A stretch of DNA of 64,000 nucleotides. It comes from Gemmatimonadota bacterium (GTDB lineage: Bacteria > Gemmatimonadota > Gemmatimonadetes > Gemmatimonadales > Gemmatimonadaceae). The notes below the pieces were generated by a model, which saw nothing but the letters and a program-made list of their open reading frames with translations, made no database searches and was not told the DNA's origin. Shown here piece by piece: positions 1-9,411 of the stretch. Positions within the stretch are counted from its first letter, which is position 1, and every line of letters begins with the position of its first letter. The DNA lies in assembly GCA_016719105.1 (NCBI GenBank), contig JADKAQ010000030.1:1-64000 (forward strand), given 5' to 3'. The position numbers and the translations under genes are program-made.

Positions 1-80
1 TTGTCGCCGCCGGAGCACGCGAGTGCGCCAAGCAACGCGATGCCGAGCGCGAAGCCACGAGGGGAGGGGGAGAGGGGCAT
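1..80 (-). CDS. N-terminus of a lipoprotein (partial, runs off left edge)
   Basis: Read on the minus strand from ATG at 80, the sequence gives 26 residues and then leaves the window. It has a basic start, a hydrophobic stretch (GFALGIALLGALA) and a lipobox ending LALAC-type at Cys22 (GALACSGG), so the mature protein is probably an outer- or inner-membrane lipoprotein. A GGAG element lies about 8 bases upstream of the ATG. The gene is divergent from the amidohydrolase to its right. Nothing of the functional domain is visible. Confidence 0.6.
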   Translation of the reverse strand, partial: MPLSPSPRGFALGIALLGALACSGGD

Positions 81-314
81 GTGGGCACTCCGGTGAGCGT
101 GAGAGGCGGGGTGTCTACCCAACAAGCGTTGGTTCCCGGCAATCCGGCTCATTCTGGTTTCGCCCGCCGCCGCAGCCATTTGCCCCGCGCCGCGATCGGC
201 GCCAACAATATCAGGGTGCGTTCCGCCACGCGTCCCGCCTCCAGCGCGCGGCAAGCTTTATTCCCCGTACATCTCCACCGACGACCACAACACCGGCCAT
301 CCCCGGAGCCCTTC

Positions 315-3293
315 GTGAGAGCGTCTCGTTTCATCCCTCGGCATCGGCGCTCGCCGCCGGCTCGCTCCGAGGCCCAACAGTCGTCCCGCGGCCGGTCACC
401 GGGCTGCGCGACAACAGCCACGGGCTACCACGCCCTGGTGGGGGGCCGCGCGTCGTCACTGCCCCGGCCGACGCTCGACTACGCGACGATCGTCGTGCGG
501 AACGGCGTCATCACCGCAGGTGGGCGCCGGCCTGAGCGCGCCGCCGGTGCCCGGTATGGGACCTCAAGGGGCTCACCGGTCTATCCCAGCTTCATCGACG
601 CCTCGGCGGACCTCGGTGGCGATGCGCCGCCGCAGAAACGACGTGGGCCCCCGCACTGGAATCCACGGGTACGCGCCTGGTTCAGACACGACGGCCAACC
701 TCAAGGGACGATTCCACGCGGCGCATCGCGCTTCGCTCGCTCGGCCTCCGGCGCCGCGCTCGCGGTGCCGAGGCGAAGGATCTTCCCGCGGCAACGCTTC
801 AGTGCTCAACCTCAGCGATGCTGGCGCGCGCAAGCGATCCATGCGCCCCGACCTCGCGCAGGCGATCGGTTTCAGCGCTCCTTCGCGCTGGGCGGGATAT
901 CACCCCAACTCGGCGATGGGGACAGTTGCGCTGATGAAACCAGGCCTTCATGGATGCGGAGTGGTACATCCGCGCCTGGGGGCGTACGAGGGGAGCGGGC
1001 GCGCGTTGCTCCGCCGGAGACGAGCGAGGCGCTCGCGCCGCGCTCAGCAAGGCGGTGAAGGCAGCAGCCCGTCTTCTTCGAGACAGGGAGCGAGGAGGAA
1101 TACCTCCGCGCGTACAAGCTCGCGCAGGACTACAAGCTCACCCCGTGGTTTCGGGGGAGCGGGCAGGAATACCGACTGATCGACGTGCTCAAGGGGCGCA
1201 CGCAGCCGCTGGTGGTGCCGCTCGCCTTCCCCGATGCGCCTAACGTGTCGGGTCCCGAGGCGGCGGCCAACGCGACGCTGGCGGAGTTGCGGCACTGGTA
1301 CCTGGCCCCGACCAACCCGGCGCAGCTTGCGGCGGCCGGTGTGCCGTTCGCCATCACGGCGGATGGTCTCTCGTCGCTGGCGCAGTTCCTCCCCAACCTG
1401 CGGACTGCCGTTGCGCGTGGGCTCGCGCCCGACAAGGCGCTGGCCGCGCTCACGACGATTCCTGCGGCATGGCTGGGGATCGAGAAGACGCACGGAACGA
1501 TCGCGGTCGGCAAGGCGGCCAATTTGGTGGTGAGCGGGGGGACCTCTTCACCCCAGGAGTCCGGCGGTGCCAGAGACGTGTGGGTGCAGGGGACGCGCTA
1601 GGCGTGCCCACCGCAGGTGGATCCGCGCAGGACGTGGACGATCACCTCGTCCGACGCCGGGACCTTCAACAGCGCCACGCTGCGCCTGGAAGAGCCACTC
1701 AATCGCATTCGCGGGACGATCGAGATTGCCGGGCGTCGTCCGGTGAACCTGACGTCGGCGCGCATCACCGCCGAGACGGGGCGCCTGGAGGCGACCTTCC
1801 CCGGGGAGGCGGTGGGGCTGGAAGGGGCGATGCTGCTGGCGGGGTCGGTGCGGGAGGCGGAGTTCTTCGCCTGGCTGTCGCTGCCTAGCGGGACCGACGC
1901 CACGTATCGGGGACGCGCACCGGGACGTACGAAGGGCCTGCCCGCGGCGCCGTCGCGGTGAAGGTCCCCAAGCTCGACCTGCCGTTCGCTGCGACCCTCC
2001 ATGGGGTTCGGTCGCACGGCGCCGCCGGTGCAGCCGGCGGCGGTGGTGGTGCGCAACGCCACGGTGTGGACGCAGGGGGGGCAGGGCCGTCTGGAGAACG
2101 CCGACCTGCTGGCGCAGGCCGGCAAGTTGGTCGCGTGGGGCAGAAGCTCTCGGCCCCACCGGCGCGGTCGAGATCGACGCCACGGGGAAGCACGTCACCC
2201 CTGGGCTCATCGATCCGCATACGCACTCAGGAGTGAGCGCGGTGAACGAGAGCGGCTTCGCCATTGTCCCCGAGGTGCAGATGGGGGACGTGATCACGCA
2301 CAACAACATCTGGTTCTATCGCCGGCTCGCTGGCGGGCTGTACCACGATGATCAAGCACGGCTCGGCCAACCCGATCGGCAGCGAGAACGTGTACGTGAA
2401 GATCCGCTGGGGTCGCTGCCTGACGAGTACAAGATTGCCGGGGCGCCGCGGACGGTGAAGTTCGCGCTCGGCGGAGAACCCAAGCGCTCCCCACGCGCTA
2501 TCCCAACACGCGCATGGGGTGCAGGAGATCATTCGCGACCACTTCCTGGCTGCGCGCGACTGCAGAAGGAATGGAAGCGCTGGGAGAAGGAGGGCAGGGA
2601 TCCCGCCGCGCCGCGACCTGCGCATGGAGGCGATCCTCGACATCCTCGACCAGAAGCTGCTGGTGTCGTCGCACGGCTATCGCGCCGACGAGTTCCTGGC
2701 GCTCGTGCGCCTGGCGGAGAGTTCGGCTTCCGGATCCAGACGCTGCAGCACGGCGTGGAAGCGTTCAAGATCGCCAGTGAGCTCAAGGCGTCAGGCGTTG
2801 CCGCCGTGGTCTGGTTGGACTGGGGGCGTTCAAGATGGAGGCGTATGACACACGACGTACAACGCGCGCCTGCTGATGGAAGCGGGGCGTCGTGACGTCG
2901 CTGCATTCGGACAACGCCGAGATCTCGACGCGCATGAACTGGGAGGCAGAGCTGCTCCGCACCGGCGTCGACGAGATCGCCGCCCTCTCCACCGTCACCA
3001 ACCAGTCGGCCAAGGCGATCGCGATCGACAGTCAGGTCAGTCGCTCGAATCGGGGAAGGATGCCGACTTCGTGATCTGGAACGGCAACCCGCTGTCGCAG
3101 TTCACCAAGGCCGAGCAGACGTGGGTGGAAGGCCGTCGCTACTTCTCGCTCGACGAGGACAAGGTGCTGCGCGAGGAGATCACCCGGCAGCGCGCGCAGA
3201 TCATCCAGGCGGTGCTGGCGGCAGCGCCTGCGGAGAACGCGCCTGGGCTGGCGCCCCGCGCGTCCCCGTGGCACGGAGGGCTCGCGCCGATGA
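315..3293 (+). pseudogene. Secreted double-domain amidohydrolase, reading frame broken many times
   Basis: Fragments in all three plus frames line up as one protein of about 1000 residues. The order is: signal-like start (GTG 315, GGAG at 305-308), a first amidohydrolase-like domain (VVRNGVITA near 500, YPSFIDA near 585, C-terminal part 1185-1600), a middle beta-rich linker (1617-1925), and a second domain with RNATVWT near 2055, PGLIDPHTHSG near 2205-2230, KFALG near 2458, RMEAILDILDQK near 2622 and LESGKDADFVIW near 3045. The second domain keeps the HxH metal motif; the first seems to lack it. Family members hydrolyse C-N bonds in cyclic or acylated substrates, and this one would act outside the cytoplasm. 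I count at least eight frame changes. Each segment is well conserved, so sequence error is as likely as true decay. The 3' limit is approximate. Confidence 0.6.
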
Positions 3294-3360
3294 TCCGCTC
3301 ATTCCTTCTCCGACGCCTAACCCTGCGCATCATGCGCGCTCCACCGCGACCTCTCCCTCG

Positions 3361-4702
3361 ATGCGCACCGTGCGCAGCGCTCTGCTCGCGCTGGCTGCGT
3401 CGATGACGCTCGCGCCGGTCGCTGCTGCGCGCGGAGCGCATACGACCGTCCCCCGCAGGATCGGCCCTTCGTACTGCGCGGGGCGACGATCCACACCGTC
3501 ACCAAGGGGACGATCACCAACGGGACGATCGTCTTTGACCGTGGCCGGATCACGGCCATCGGCGGCGCCGAGGTGGTGGTGCCCACGGGCGCCAAGGTGG
3601 TGGATGTGAGCGGGAAGCACATCTATCCCGGACTGGTCGACGCCTACAGCACGGTCGGCATCACCGAGATCGGCGCGGTGGATGTCTCCAACGACATCAA
3701 CGAACTCCGGCGACTTCAACCCGAACGTGCGCGCCGAAGTCGCGGTGAACGCCGAGCCGGCACATCGGCACCACTCGCTCCGCCGGCGTGCTCGTCGCCT
3801 TCAGCACGCCGGAGGGCGGGGTGATCTCCGGGCTGTCGTCGGCGCTGTCGCTGGAAGGGTGGACGTGGGAAGAGATGTCGATGAAGGGGGCCGCGGCGCT
3901 CAACGTGAAGTGGCCCGACCCCAACGCGCAGCCACGCCGTGGCTTTGGTGGTGGCCGGGCAGTCGCGGAGCCGGCGGTCCGCCCCAAGAGCTACGCCGAG
4001 CAGGTGCAACAGATCAAGGACTGGTTCGGCGAGGCGCGGGCGTATCGTGATGCGGTGAAGTCGGGGCAGGACGTGCGCACCGATTCGCGCTATGCGGCGA
4101 TGGTCCCGGCACTCAACGGCGCGATCCCGGTGGTGGTGGCGGCCGAAGGGGCGGCGCAGATCAACGACGCGATCACGTGGGCCAAGGCCGAGGGGGTGAA
4201 GCTGGTGATCCGCGGCGGGCGCGACGCGCTGTTCGTGGCCGACCGGCTCAAGGCGGAGAACGTCCCGGTGATTCTCACATCGACGATGTCGGCCCCGGAT
4301 CGGGACTACGAAGGGTACGACGGGGCATATGCGACGCCGGCCAAACTGCATGCAGCGGGCGTGAGGTTCGCCATCTCCGGCGGTTCGGGGGGGCTCTACA
4401 GCAATCGCCTGCCGTGGGAGGCCGGTGTTGCGGTTGCCTTCGGGTTGCCGGAAGAGGAGGCGCTCAAGGCCGTGACCATCAACGCCGCCGAGTTTCTCGG
4501 GGTGTCCGACAAGGTGGGGTCGCTGGAGGTCGGGAAGGAGGCGACGCTGCTGATCACGACGGGGACGCCGCTGGACATGACGAGCAACATCATCCAGTCG
4601 TACATCCAGGGCGCGAGATCAACATGATGGACATCCACAAGCTCTTCTTCCAGAAGTACCTGGAAGATCGAGCAGCAGACGCCGAAGAAGGTGGTGCCGT
4701 GA
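3361..4702 (+). pseudogene. Secreted amidohydrolase-like protein, frameshifted, lacks HxH motif
   Basis: Starts at ATG 3361 with a Sec signal (MRTVRSALLALAASMTLAPVAA). Conserved pieces follow in changing frames: FVLRGATIHT (about 3468), YPGLVDAYSTVG (about 3625), then one long intact stretch 3788-4612 covering IRGGRDALF, VPVILTSTMS, FAISGGSGGLYSN and LEVGKEATLLI, and finally INMMDIHKLFF and a stop at 4700-4702. Frame changes are needed near 3460, 3712, 3768, 4615 and 4660. Where active amidohydrolases have PGxxDxHTH this one reads PGLVDAYS, so the first metal-binding motif is missing; the protein may be a non-catalytic or altered relative. It follows the double-domain amidohydrolase by about 70 bases and is probably co-transcribed with it. 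Confidence 0.65.
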
Positions 4703-4777
4703 ACGGTGGCGCGCGCTCACTCGTTGACCTGTGAGGCGTCGCCGCATCAACACGGCTGATTTCGGAGGATTGTCGTG

Positions 4778-5527
4778 ATGGATGCGCTGACCCAGGAGTT
4801 CCTGATCGCCTGCGAGATGCACTCGCCATCGCGCCTGCGGGCGGTGCTGGACGCCGGCTTCGATGTCCACGCCCCGATCGACGGGACGAGTCCCGTGATG
4901 CAGCTGGTCGAGATGTACTTCCGATCGGATCACTTTCCCCACTGTCTCGCGCTGTTGCTCGGCGCCGGCGCCGAGCTCGAGGATCCGCGGCTCGCCCCCG
5001 TGCTCCTGAACGACGCGGCGATGCTGGCCGACGCGATCGCGCGCGATCCGCAGTTGGTGTCCCATCGCACCTCGCTTCGCTGCGCCTTCACGCCGCTCAT
5101 CGGTGCCACGCTGTTGCACGTCGCGGCTGAGTACGGGCACCGCGCCGCCGCCGAAGTTCTGATCGCACACGGGGCTGACGTAAACGCACGCGCCGCGGTC
5201 GATGCCGACGGGCTCAACGGGCACACGCCGCTGTTCCACACCGTGAATGCCAATGCCAACCGGTCGGCGCCGGTGATGGAGCTGTTGCTGGCGCACGGGG
5301 CCCGCACGGACCTTCTGCTCCCCGGTATCACCTGGGGACACGGCTTTCCGTGGGCCACGACCTGTTTCGACGTCACGCCGATCGCGTACGCGCAGCTGGG
5401 CGCGCTGCCGCAGTTCCAGCGCGCGGAGACCGACGTTGCCGCCAATGTGATCGCCATGCTCGGCGCTGCCGGTCGCCGGATCCCTTCAGATCTCAATGTG
5501 CCTAACCGCTACCTTCGGGGCGGGTGA
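4778..5527 (+). CDS. Ankyrin-repeat protein
   Basis: About 249 residues with no signal peptide. Ankyrin signatures are visible as TLLHVAAEYGHRAAAEVLIAHGADVNAR near residues 112-138 and a following GHTPLFHTV...VMELLLAHGA repeat near 149-178, with a more degenerate repeat near the N-terminus. Ankyrin repeats bind partner proteins and carry no catalytic function. A strong GGAGGA at 4764-4769 favours ATG 4778 over the overlapping GTG 4775. It stands alone on the plus strand after the amidohydrolase pair; a second ankyrin protein lies at 55957-56694. The partner cannot be inferred. Confidence 0.8.
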   Translation: MDALTQEFLIACEMHSPSRLRAVLDAGFDVHAPIDGTSPVMQLVEMYFRSDHFPHCLALLLGAGAELEDPRLAPVLLNDAAMLADAIARDPQLVSHRTSLRCAFTPLIGATLLHVAAEYGHRAAAEVLIAHGADVNARAAVDADGLNGHTPLFHTVNANANRSAPVMELLLAHGARTDLLLPGITWGHGFPWATTCFDVTPIAYAQLGALPQFQRAETDVAANVIAMLGAAGRRIPSDLNVPNRYLRGG

Positions 5528-5663
5528 TCCCCGCTCCCGCGCTTCGTTGCGTGCGGCTTGGTTGCGAAGGCTGAGGCGGCGGCTAACGTAGTGCGGACGC
5601 GCGCACCGCGACGAACGTCCGGCGAGCGGCGCTGACGAACTCCCGGGAGAGGCGGGTTGCACG

Positions 5664-6227
5664 ATGGCAAAGGCAAAGTCCCTGACCGCGAAACAGCGCG
5701 AGGCGCTGCTGAGCGTATTGAAGGCCCGCTTCGAGCAGCACATGCAGCGGCATGCCGGTCTCGCGTGGGCCAAGGTGTACGCGAAGTTGGACGGCGCAGA
5801 CGATCGGTTGTGGTCGCTCAACGAAATGGAACAGAGCGGCGGCGAGCCTGATGTGGTGGGAGTGGACGCCACCACGGGCGAGTACCACTTCGTCGATTGC
5901 TCGGCCGAGAGCCCGAGTGGCCGGAGAAGTCTGTGCTACGATCAGGAGGCGCTGGAAGCGCGGAAGGAGAACAAGCCCAAGGGGAGCGCGGCGGAGATGG
6001 CGAGCCGGATGGGCGTCGAGCTGCTGACGGAGGCGCAGTATCGCGCGCTGCAGGCGCTGGGCGAGTTCGACCGGAAGACGTCGAGTTGGGTGAAGACTCC
6101 CGCCAACATCCGAGCGCTCGGCGGCGCGGTCTTCTGCGATCGCCGCTACGACACGGTCTTCGTGTATCACAACGGGGCGGAGTCGTACTATGCCGCGCGG
6201 GGGTTCCGAGGGCTGCTCACGGTGTGA
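5664..6227 (+). CDS. DUF4256 family protein
   Basis: 187 residues that resemble the DUF4256 family along the whole length. The characteristic blocks are visible: WSLNEME (residues 50-56), GGEPDVV (59-65), YHFVDCSAESPSGRRS (73-88), CYDQEAL (90-96) and, at the end, CDRRYDTVFVYHNGAESYYAARGFRG. No biochemical role is established that I know of. It has no signal peptide or membrane segment, so it should be cytosolic. ATG 5664 follows an AGAGGCGGG stretch about 10 bases upstream. It is monocistronic as far as the spacing shows. Confidence 0.85.
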   Translation: MAKAKSLTAKQREALLSVLKARFEQHMQRHAGLAWAKVYAKLDGADDRLWSLNEMEQSGGEPDVVGVDATTGEYHFVDCSAESPSGRRSLCYDQEALEARKENKPKGSAAEMASRMGVELLTEAQYRALQALGEFDRKTSSWVKTPANIRALGGAVFCDRRYDTVFVYHNGAESYYAARGFRGLLTV

Positions 6228-6420
6228 GTGCCCGGCGCCATGTGCGCCGATCCATGAACGGTGTGCCGGCGACGCCGCAGCACGAAGAGCGCGGCAGCGC
6301 GTGGTGGCGCGTCAGGAATTGTGTCGGTCGCGCACGGCCGCGATCACGGTTCGTAACGTGATCGCCTCAGCTTGGACACTGCTGTATCGGTCGAGACTGG
6401 CCGGTCCAGACTGTTGCGAC

Positions 6421-8088
6421 ATGGAAACCACCACTTCGACCGCCGCCGCGGATAGCATCGCCGTCTTCACAGCCGATCGGTTCGTGGAGGGGCTGTACGC
6501 CTCGCTCGCCTGGGAAGCAACGATTCAGCTCGGCGATGCCGCGATCTCATCGCGCCTGGTCGAACGGGTATTGCGCCGCGCGTGGGACGAGCGCGATCGA
6601 TTCGCGACCGCCGACGCGCTCCTGCGGCACGCGCGCGACGCGGCGCGCGACGCGATCGCGCGCGAGGCGGAACGTCGGCTGGACGTCACGAAGTTCGACG
6701 ATGACACGCAGCGCATGCTCCCGTTGCCCGGAGACCTGCATGCCATGTCGGCCGTCGAGGTGCATCGTCGACTGGTGGAGCATGGGTCGGCCACTGGTAT
6801 CGGCGTCGTAGCGCCGCCGACGATCGCTCCGGCGTTCGCACCGGCAGCACCGGCAGCACCGGCAGCATCGGCAGCATCGGCACCATCGGCGTCACCGGCA
6901 GCGAGCTTTTCACCCGGAGCATCGGCGGCGCGGTCATCCGAAGTCACCGGCGGTCCGAGCCTCGCAATGCCATCGGCGAGCGCGCACGCATCGTCCAGCA
7001 CCGTTGCTCACGTCGACGCCACTCGCGTGGCACGAGGGCGGTCGACTCCCGCGCCCGCGCCCGTGGTGGTTACCGATGCACCGCGGCGCATCGTTGCGAC
7101 GCCCGAGCCGGCGGTCGGGGCGGGAGTCGCGCGACCGTCCGACGTTAGGCGCTCGTCTGCCGTACGCGAGCGTCCGCACCTGCGCGCGGCATCGTTCATC
7201 ACGCACGAAGACCGCAAGGGCTTTCGGCCGCGCGTCGTGGCGGGCGCCCTCGCCCTCGTGGCGGTCTGCGCGGTGCTGGCATGGAAGGCCCTGGGCGGTG
7301 ACTCGGCCGAGTCGGTCGCGATCGCCGCGCTCGACGCACCGAGCGGAGCGTCCGGGGCGACCAAGGACGGGGAACAACTCACGCTGGCGCTCCCAGGTGG
7401 CTCAATCGCCCGGCTGGGAGCGGGGGCGTCGATCAAAGCGAGTGCCACCTTTGGAGACGGTGCACGTGCGCTCACGATCGCCGGGCCCGTCAGCGTCTCC
7501 GTGGCCGATCGCGAGGGTGCACCCGTCGCCTTCGGCACGGGAGCGCATCGCTGGGTCATGCACGAAGGGGTGGTCGCCTTTGCGCCTGACGGTGAGCGCC
7601 TGCTGGCGAAGGTCGACAGCGGAGTCGTCACGTTCGTCGCCGGCAAGAACCGGACATCGATCGAGAGCGGACGCACGGTCGCGGTCTCGGCCGACGGTTC
7701 CATCGTTCCGGTCGAGGGCGCGGCGCAGGACGAAGCGTTCTCCTGGCAACGCGGGCGATTGCAGCTGCGCGACGCGTCGATGCTCCAGCTGCGCGAGCGC
7801 ATCCAGCAGTGGTATGGCCTCGAGGTGCGCTTCGCCTCGCCTCGTGCCTCCAGCGAGCGGGTCACGCTCGACGTCCCGCTCGAGCCAGCCGACAGCCTGT
7901 TGGCCGCCCTGGCCACGCTCGGCGGCGGGGAGATTGAGCGCGCGGGAGGTGTGGTCACCGTTGGCCTAACGCAGGCGAAGCCCGCGCGCCGCACGGCCGT
8001 GTCGCCGCGGCCCCGTGGACGCGAGTCCCTTTCGGCCTTACCGGCGATGCCGCGAATTCAGCCGCTGCCGACGATTCCACCGGACTGA
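6421..8088 (+). CDS. Membrane FecR-like protein with sigma-like N-terminal segment
   Basis: 555 residues from ATG 6421. Residues about 15-90 look like a decayed ECF sigma region 2 (ERVLRRAWDERDRF, then an alanine/arginine-rich helix). Residues about 120-255 are a low-complexity Ala/Pro/Ser linker containing a 9-bp tandem repeat. A single membrane segment (VVAGALALVAVCAVLAW, near 272) is followed by a FecR-type beta domain (LALPGGSIARLGAGAS near 320 to about 435) and a C-terminal small domain (LQLRERIQQWYGLEVRF, near 455-525) like the STN/DUF4974 ends of FecR proteins. FecR proteins transmit outer-membrane transport signals to ECF sigma factors; here no intact sigma or receptor gene is adjacent. 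An upstream in-frame extension to 6190 overlaps the previous gene and is unlikely. Confidence 0.7.
   Translation: METTTSTAAADSIAVFTADRFVEGLYASLAWEATIQLGDAAISSRLVERVLRRAWDERDRFATADALLRHARDAARDAIAREAERRLDVTKFDDDTQRMLPLPGDLHAMSAVEVHRRLVEHGSATGIGVVAPPTIAPAFAPAAPAAPAASAASAPSASPAASFSPGASAARSSEVTGGPSLAMPSASAHASSSTVAHVDATRVARGRSTPAPAPVVVTDAPRRIVATPEPAVGAGVARPSDVRRSSAVRERPHLRAASFITHEDRKGFRPRVVAGALALVAVCAVLAWKALGGDSAESVAIAALDAPSGASGATKDGEQLTLALPGGSIARLGAGASIKASATFGDGARALTIAGPVSVSVADREGAPVAFGTGAHRWVMHEGVVAFAPDGERLLAKVDSGVVTFVAGKNRTSIESGRTVAVSADGSIVPVEGAAQDEAFSWQRGRLQLRDASMLQLRERIQQWYGLEVRFASPRASSERVTLDVPLEPADSLLAALATLGGGEIERAGGVVTVGLTQAKPARRTAVSPRPRGRESLSALPAMPRIQPLPTIPPD
6838..6882 (+). repeat. 9-bp tandem repeat in the FecR-like gene
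   Basis: Five in-frame copies of GCACCGGCA (three perfect, then two with T for C at position 4, GCATCGGCA), followed by weaker copies to about 6900. They encode an Ala-Pro-Ala / Ala-Ser-Ala linker between the sigma-like segment and the membrane helix. Copy changes of 9 bp would lengthen or shorten the linker without shifting the frame. Confidence 0.85.
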
Positions 8089-8139
8089 GCGAAGGCTGCG
8101 TCGGCACCGGCACTCCGAGGCACGACTCACCCGCGCACG

Positions 8140-8583
8140 CTACTGCCACTTGAGCGCGGCGACCCGAATCGCGAGGTACAGCACGGCGCCGAGTACCCCG
8201 GCGGGAATGTCGCGCACATCGGGGCTGTTGAGCGCGGAGGGAATCAGCTCGATGCCGATGATGCCCAGCGCCGAGAGGAGCGACGCGACGACCGCTTGCC
8301 GCTGGCGGGATCGTGGTGAACGGAGTGCGTCTGGGGAAAGCCACCGACGGGCGAGTTCGGTGATCCCGTCGATGAGAAACGCGTTGACGTATCCGTTCGC
8401 GAAATCGCCGAACTGGTAGTAGTACGCCGCGGTGACGCGAGGCGAGAAGGGGAGCACCCGATGCGCGGTTCTGAGTTCCAGGCGCACGGCCTCCTGCCAA
8501 AGGACGGCAAAGAAGCCGATGCACTCGGGGACCCACGGTCGTCGCAGCAGGGTGCGGCGCGCGGGCGGTCGTGACTCGGTCAT
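8140..8583 (-). CDS. Hypothetical membrane protein
   Basis: 147 residues from ATG 8583. The C-terminal half has two clear hydrophobic helices (VVASLLSALGIIGIELI and IPAGVLGAVLYLAIRVAAL), and a third possible segment (CIGFFAVLW) lies near the N-terminus. Tyr/Phe-rich text (YYYQFGDFANGYVNAF) separates them. I do not recognise a family. It is convergent with the FecR-like gene, with 51 bases between the stops. A longer in-frame reading to 8838 runs through a simple repeat and is not convincing. Confidence 0.5.
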   Translation of the reverse strand: MTESRPPARRTLLRRPWVPECIGFFAVLWQEAVRLELRTAHRVLPFSPRVTAAYYYQFGDFANGYVNAFLIDGITELARRWLSPDALRSPRSRQRQAVVASLLSALGIIGIELIPSALNSPDVRDIPAGVLGAVLYLAIRVAALKWQ

Positions 8584-8755
8584 GATGATGGGCCTGAATC
8601 GACTCGGCGGTTCACGCACGACGATTCCAAAGGTAGTGCCCCACGGCCACGGCGACGGCTCCCCCCCGCGAGGGCGATCCTGACGATCGAGCGGCGGGGA
8701 TGGGCGACCGTCCAACGCTGGGCGAGACGCGCAGAAGTTCGCCGCCGACGTACAT

Positions 8756-8790
8756 TGCTCGCTGCTCGCTGCTCGCTGCTCGCTGCTCGC
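8756..8790. repeat. 7-bp tandem repeat in a divergent intergenic region
   Basis: Five perfect copies of TGCTCGC plus three bases of a sixth. They sit in the 306-base gap (8584-8889) between the divergent membrane-protein gene and the small protein at 8890. Apart from this repeat I see no clear promoter or hairpin in the gap. The unit is not a multiple of three and the region shows no credible coding, so it is best treated as a simple-sequence repeat between two promoters. Confidence 0.85.
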
Positions 8791-8889
8791 TGCCAGATCG
8801 TGCCGCATGAGATTTCGCCGTGCGCGACGCGCGATCACTCGACCGCGCGGGCTCGACCCACGCCTCGCTCACCACCGGAGCCGTCTCCC

Positions 8890-9339
8890 ATGAACGCCGT
8901 CGATGCCATTCGCCAACATCGCACGTCGGGCCGCGTCTCGTGCGTGCTTCTGCCGCATGCCGGCGCGGCGAGCGCGACCGATCTGGCCGACCTCGCGGTG
9001 CAGAGCGTTGGCCTGCGAGCGCTCGGAGACGCCTGGCTCGAGATCAGCGAGAGCGACGCGGAGTCGATCGCGACCGGCATTCTGCACCGCGACCTCGCCT
9101 ATCACACGGAGATCATGCCGTTGGCGCTGGCCGCCGAGCTGGCGAGCGAGCTGTTGTCGCAGGTGCCGCAGCCCATGACGTGCTTCACTAACGGCGACTG
9201 GGCGGAGGCCTTCAGCGAGAACCTGGAGTCGCTCGACTCGGTCGGCTTCGATCCGATCTCCGATGCCGCGCTCGACGCCGGGATCATTTGCGTGGGCGAC
9301 GGCGTGACGGCGCTGCTCTGGGTGGAGGACGAGGACTAG
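8890..9339 (+). CDS. Hypothetical protein, acidic
   Basis: 149 residues from ATG 8890. It is rich in Asp, Glu, Ala and Leu, ends in WVEDED, and has no signal peptide or membrane helix. Helical text such as LPLALAAELASELLSQVPQP suggests an alpha/beta fold. I do not recognise a family and propose no function. Codon use matches its neighbours, which supports it being real. It is convergent with the repair gene at 9412, with a GC-rich tandem repeat between them. Confidence 0.5.
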   Translation: MNAVDAIRQHRTSGRVSCVLLPHAGAASATDLADLAVQSVGLRALGDAWLEISESDAESIATGILHRDLAYHTEIMPLALAAELASELLSQVPQPMTCFTNGDWAEAFSENLESLDSVGFDPISDAALDAGIICVGDGVTALLWVEDED

Positions 9340-9346
9340 GACGTCA

Positions 9347-9394
9347 GGGGCGCGACGCGCGTGGGGCGCGACGCGCGTGGGGCGCGACGCGCCT
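9347..9394. repeat. 16-bp triple repeat between convergent genes
   Basis: Three copies of GGGGCGCGACGCGCGT (the third has C for G at position 15). Each unit contains the near self-complementary core GCGCGACGCGC, so single-stranded copies can fold on themselves. It occupies most of the space between the stop at 9339 and the convergent gene end at 9412 and could act as a two-way transcription barrier. That role is inferred. Confidence 0.7.
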
Positions 9395-9411
9395 GGTTGG
9401 CGCGGCCTCCG

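Noticed and set aside
8584..8838. N-terminal extension of the small membrane protein through the 7-bp repeat
   Set aside because: The translation is simple-sequence text (repeated SSEQ/RAA) with no signal or domain; the start at 8583 is more economical.
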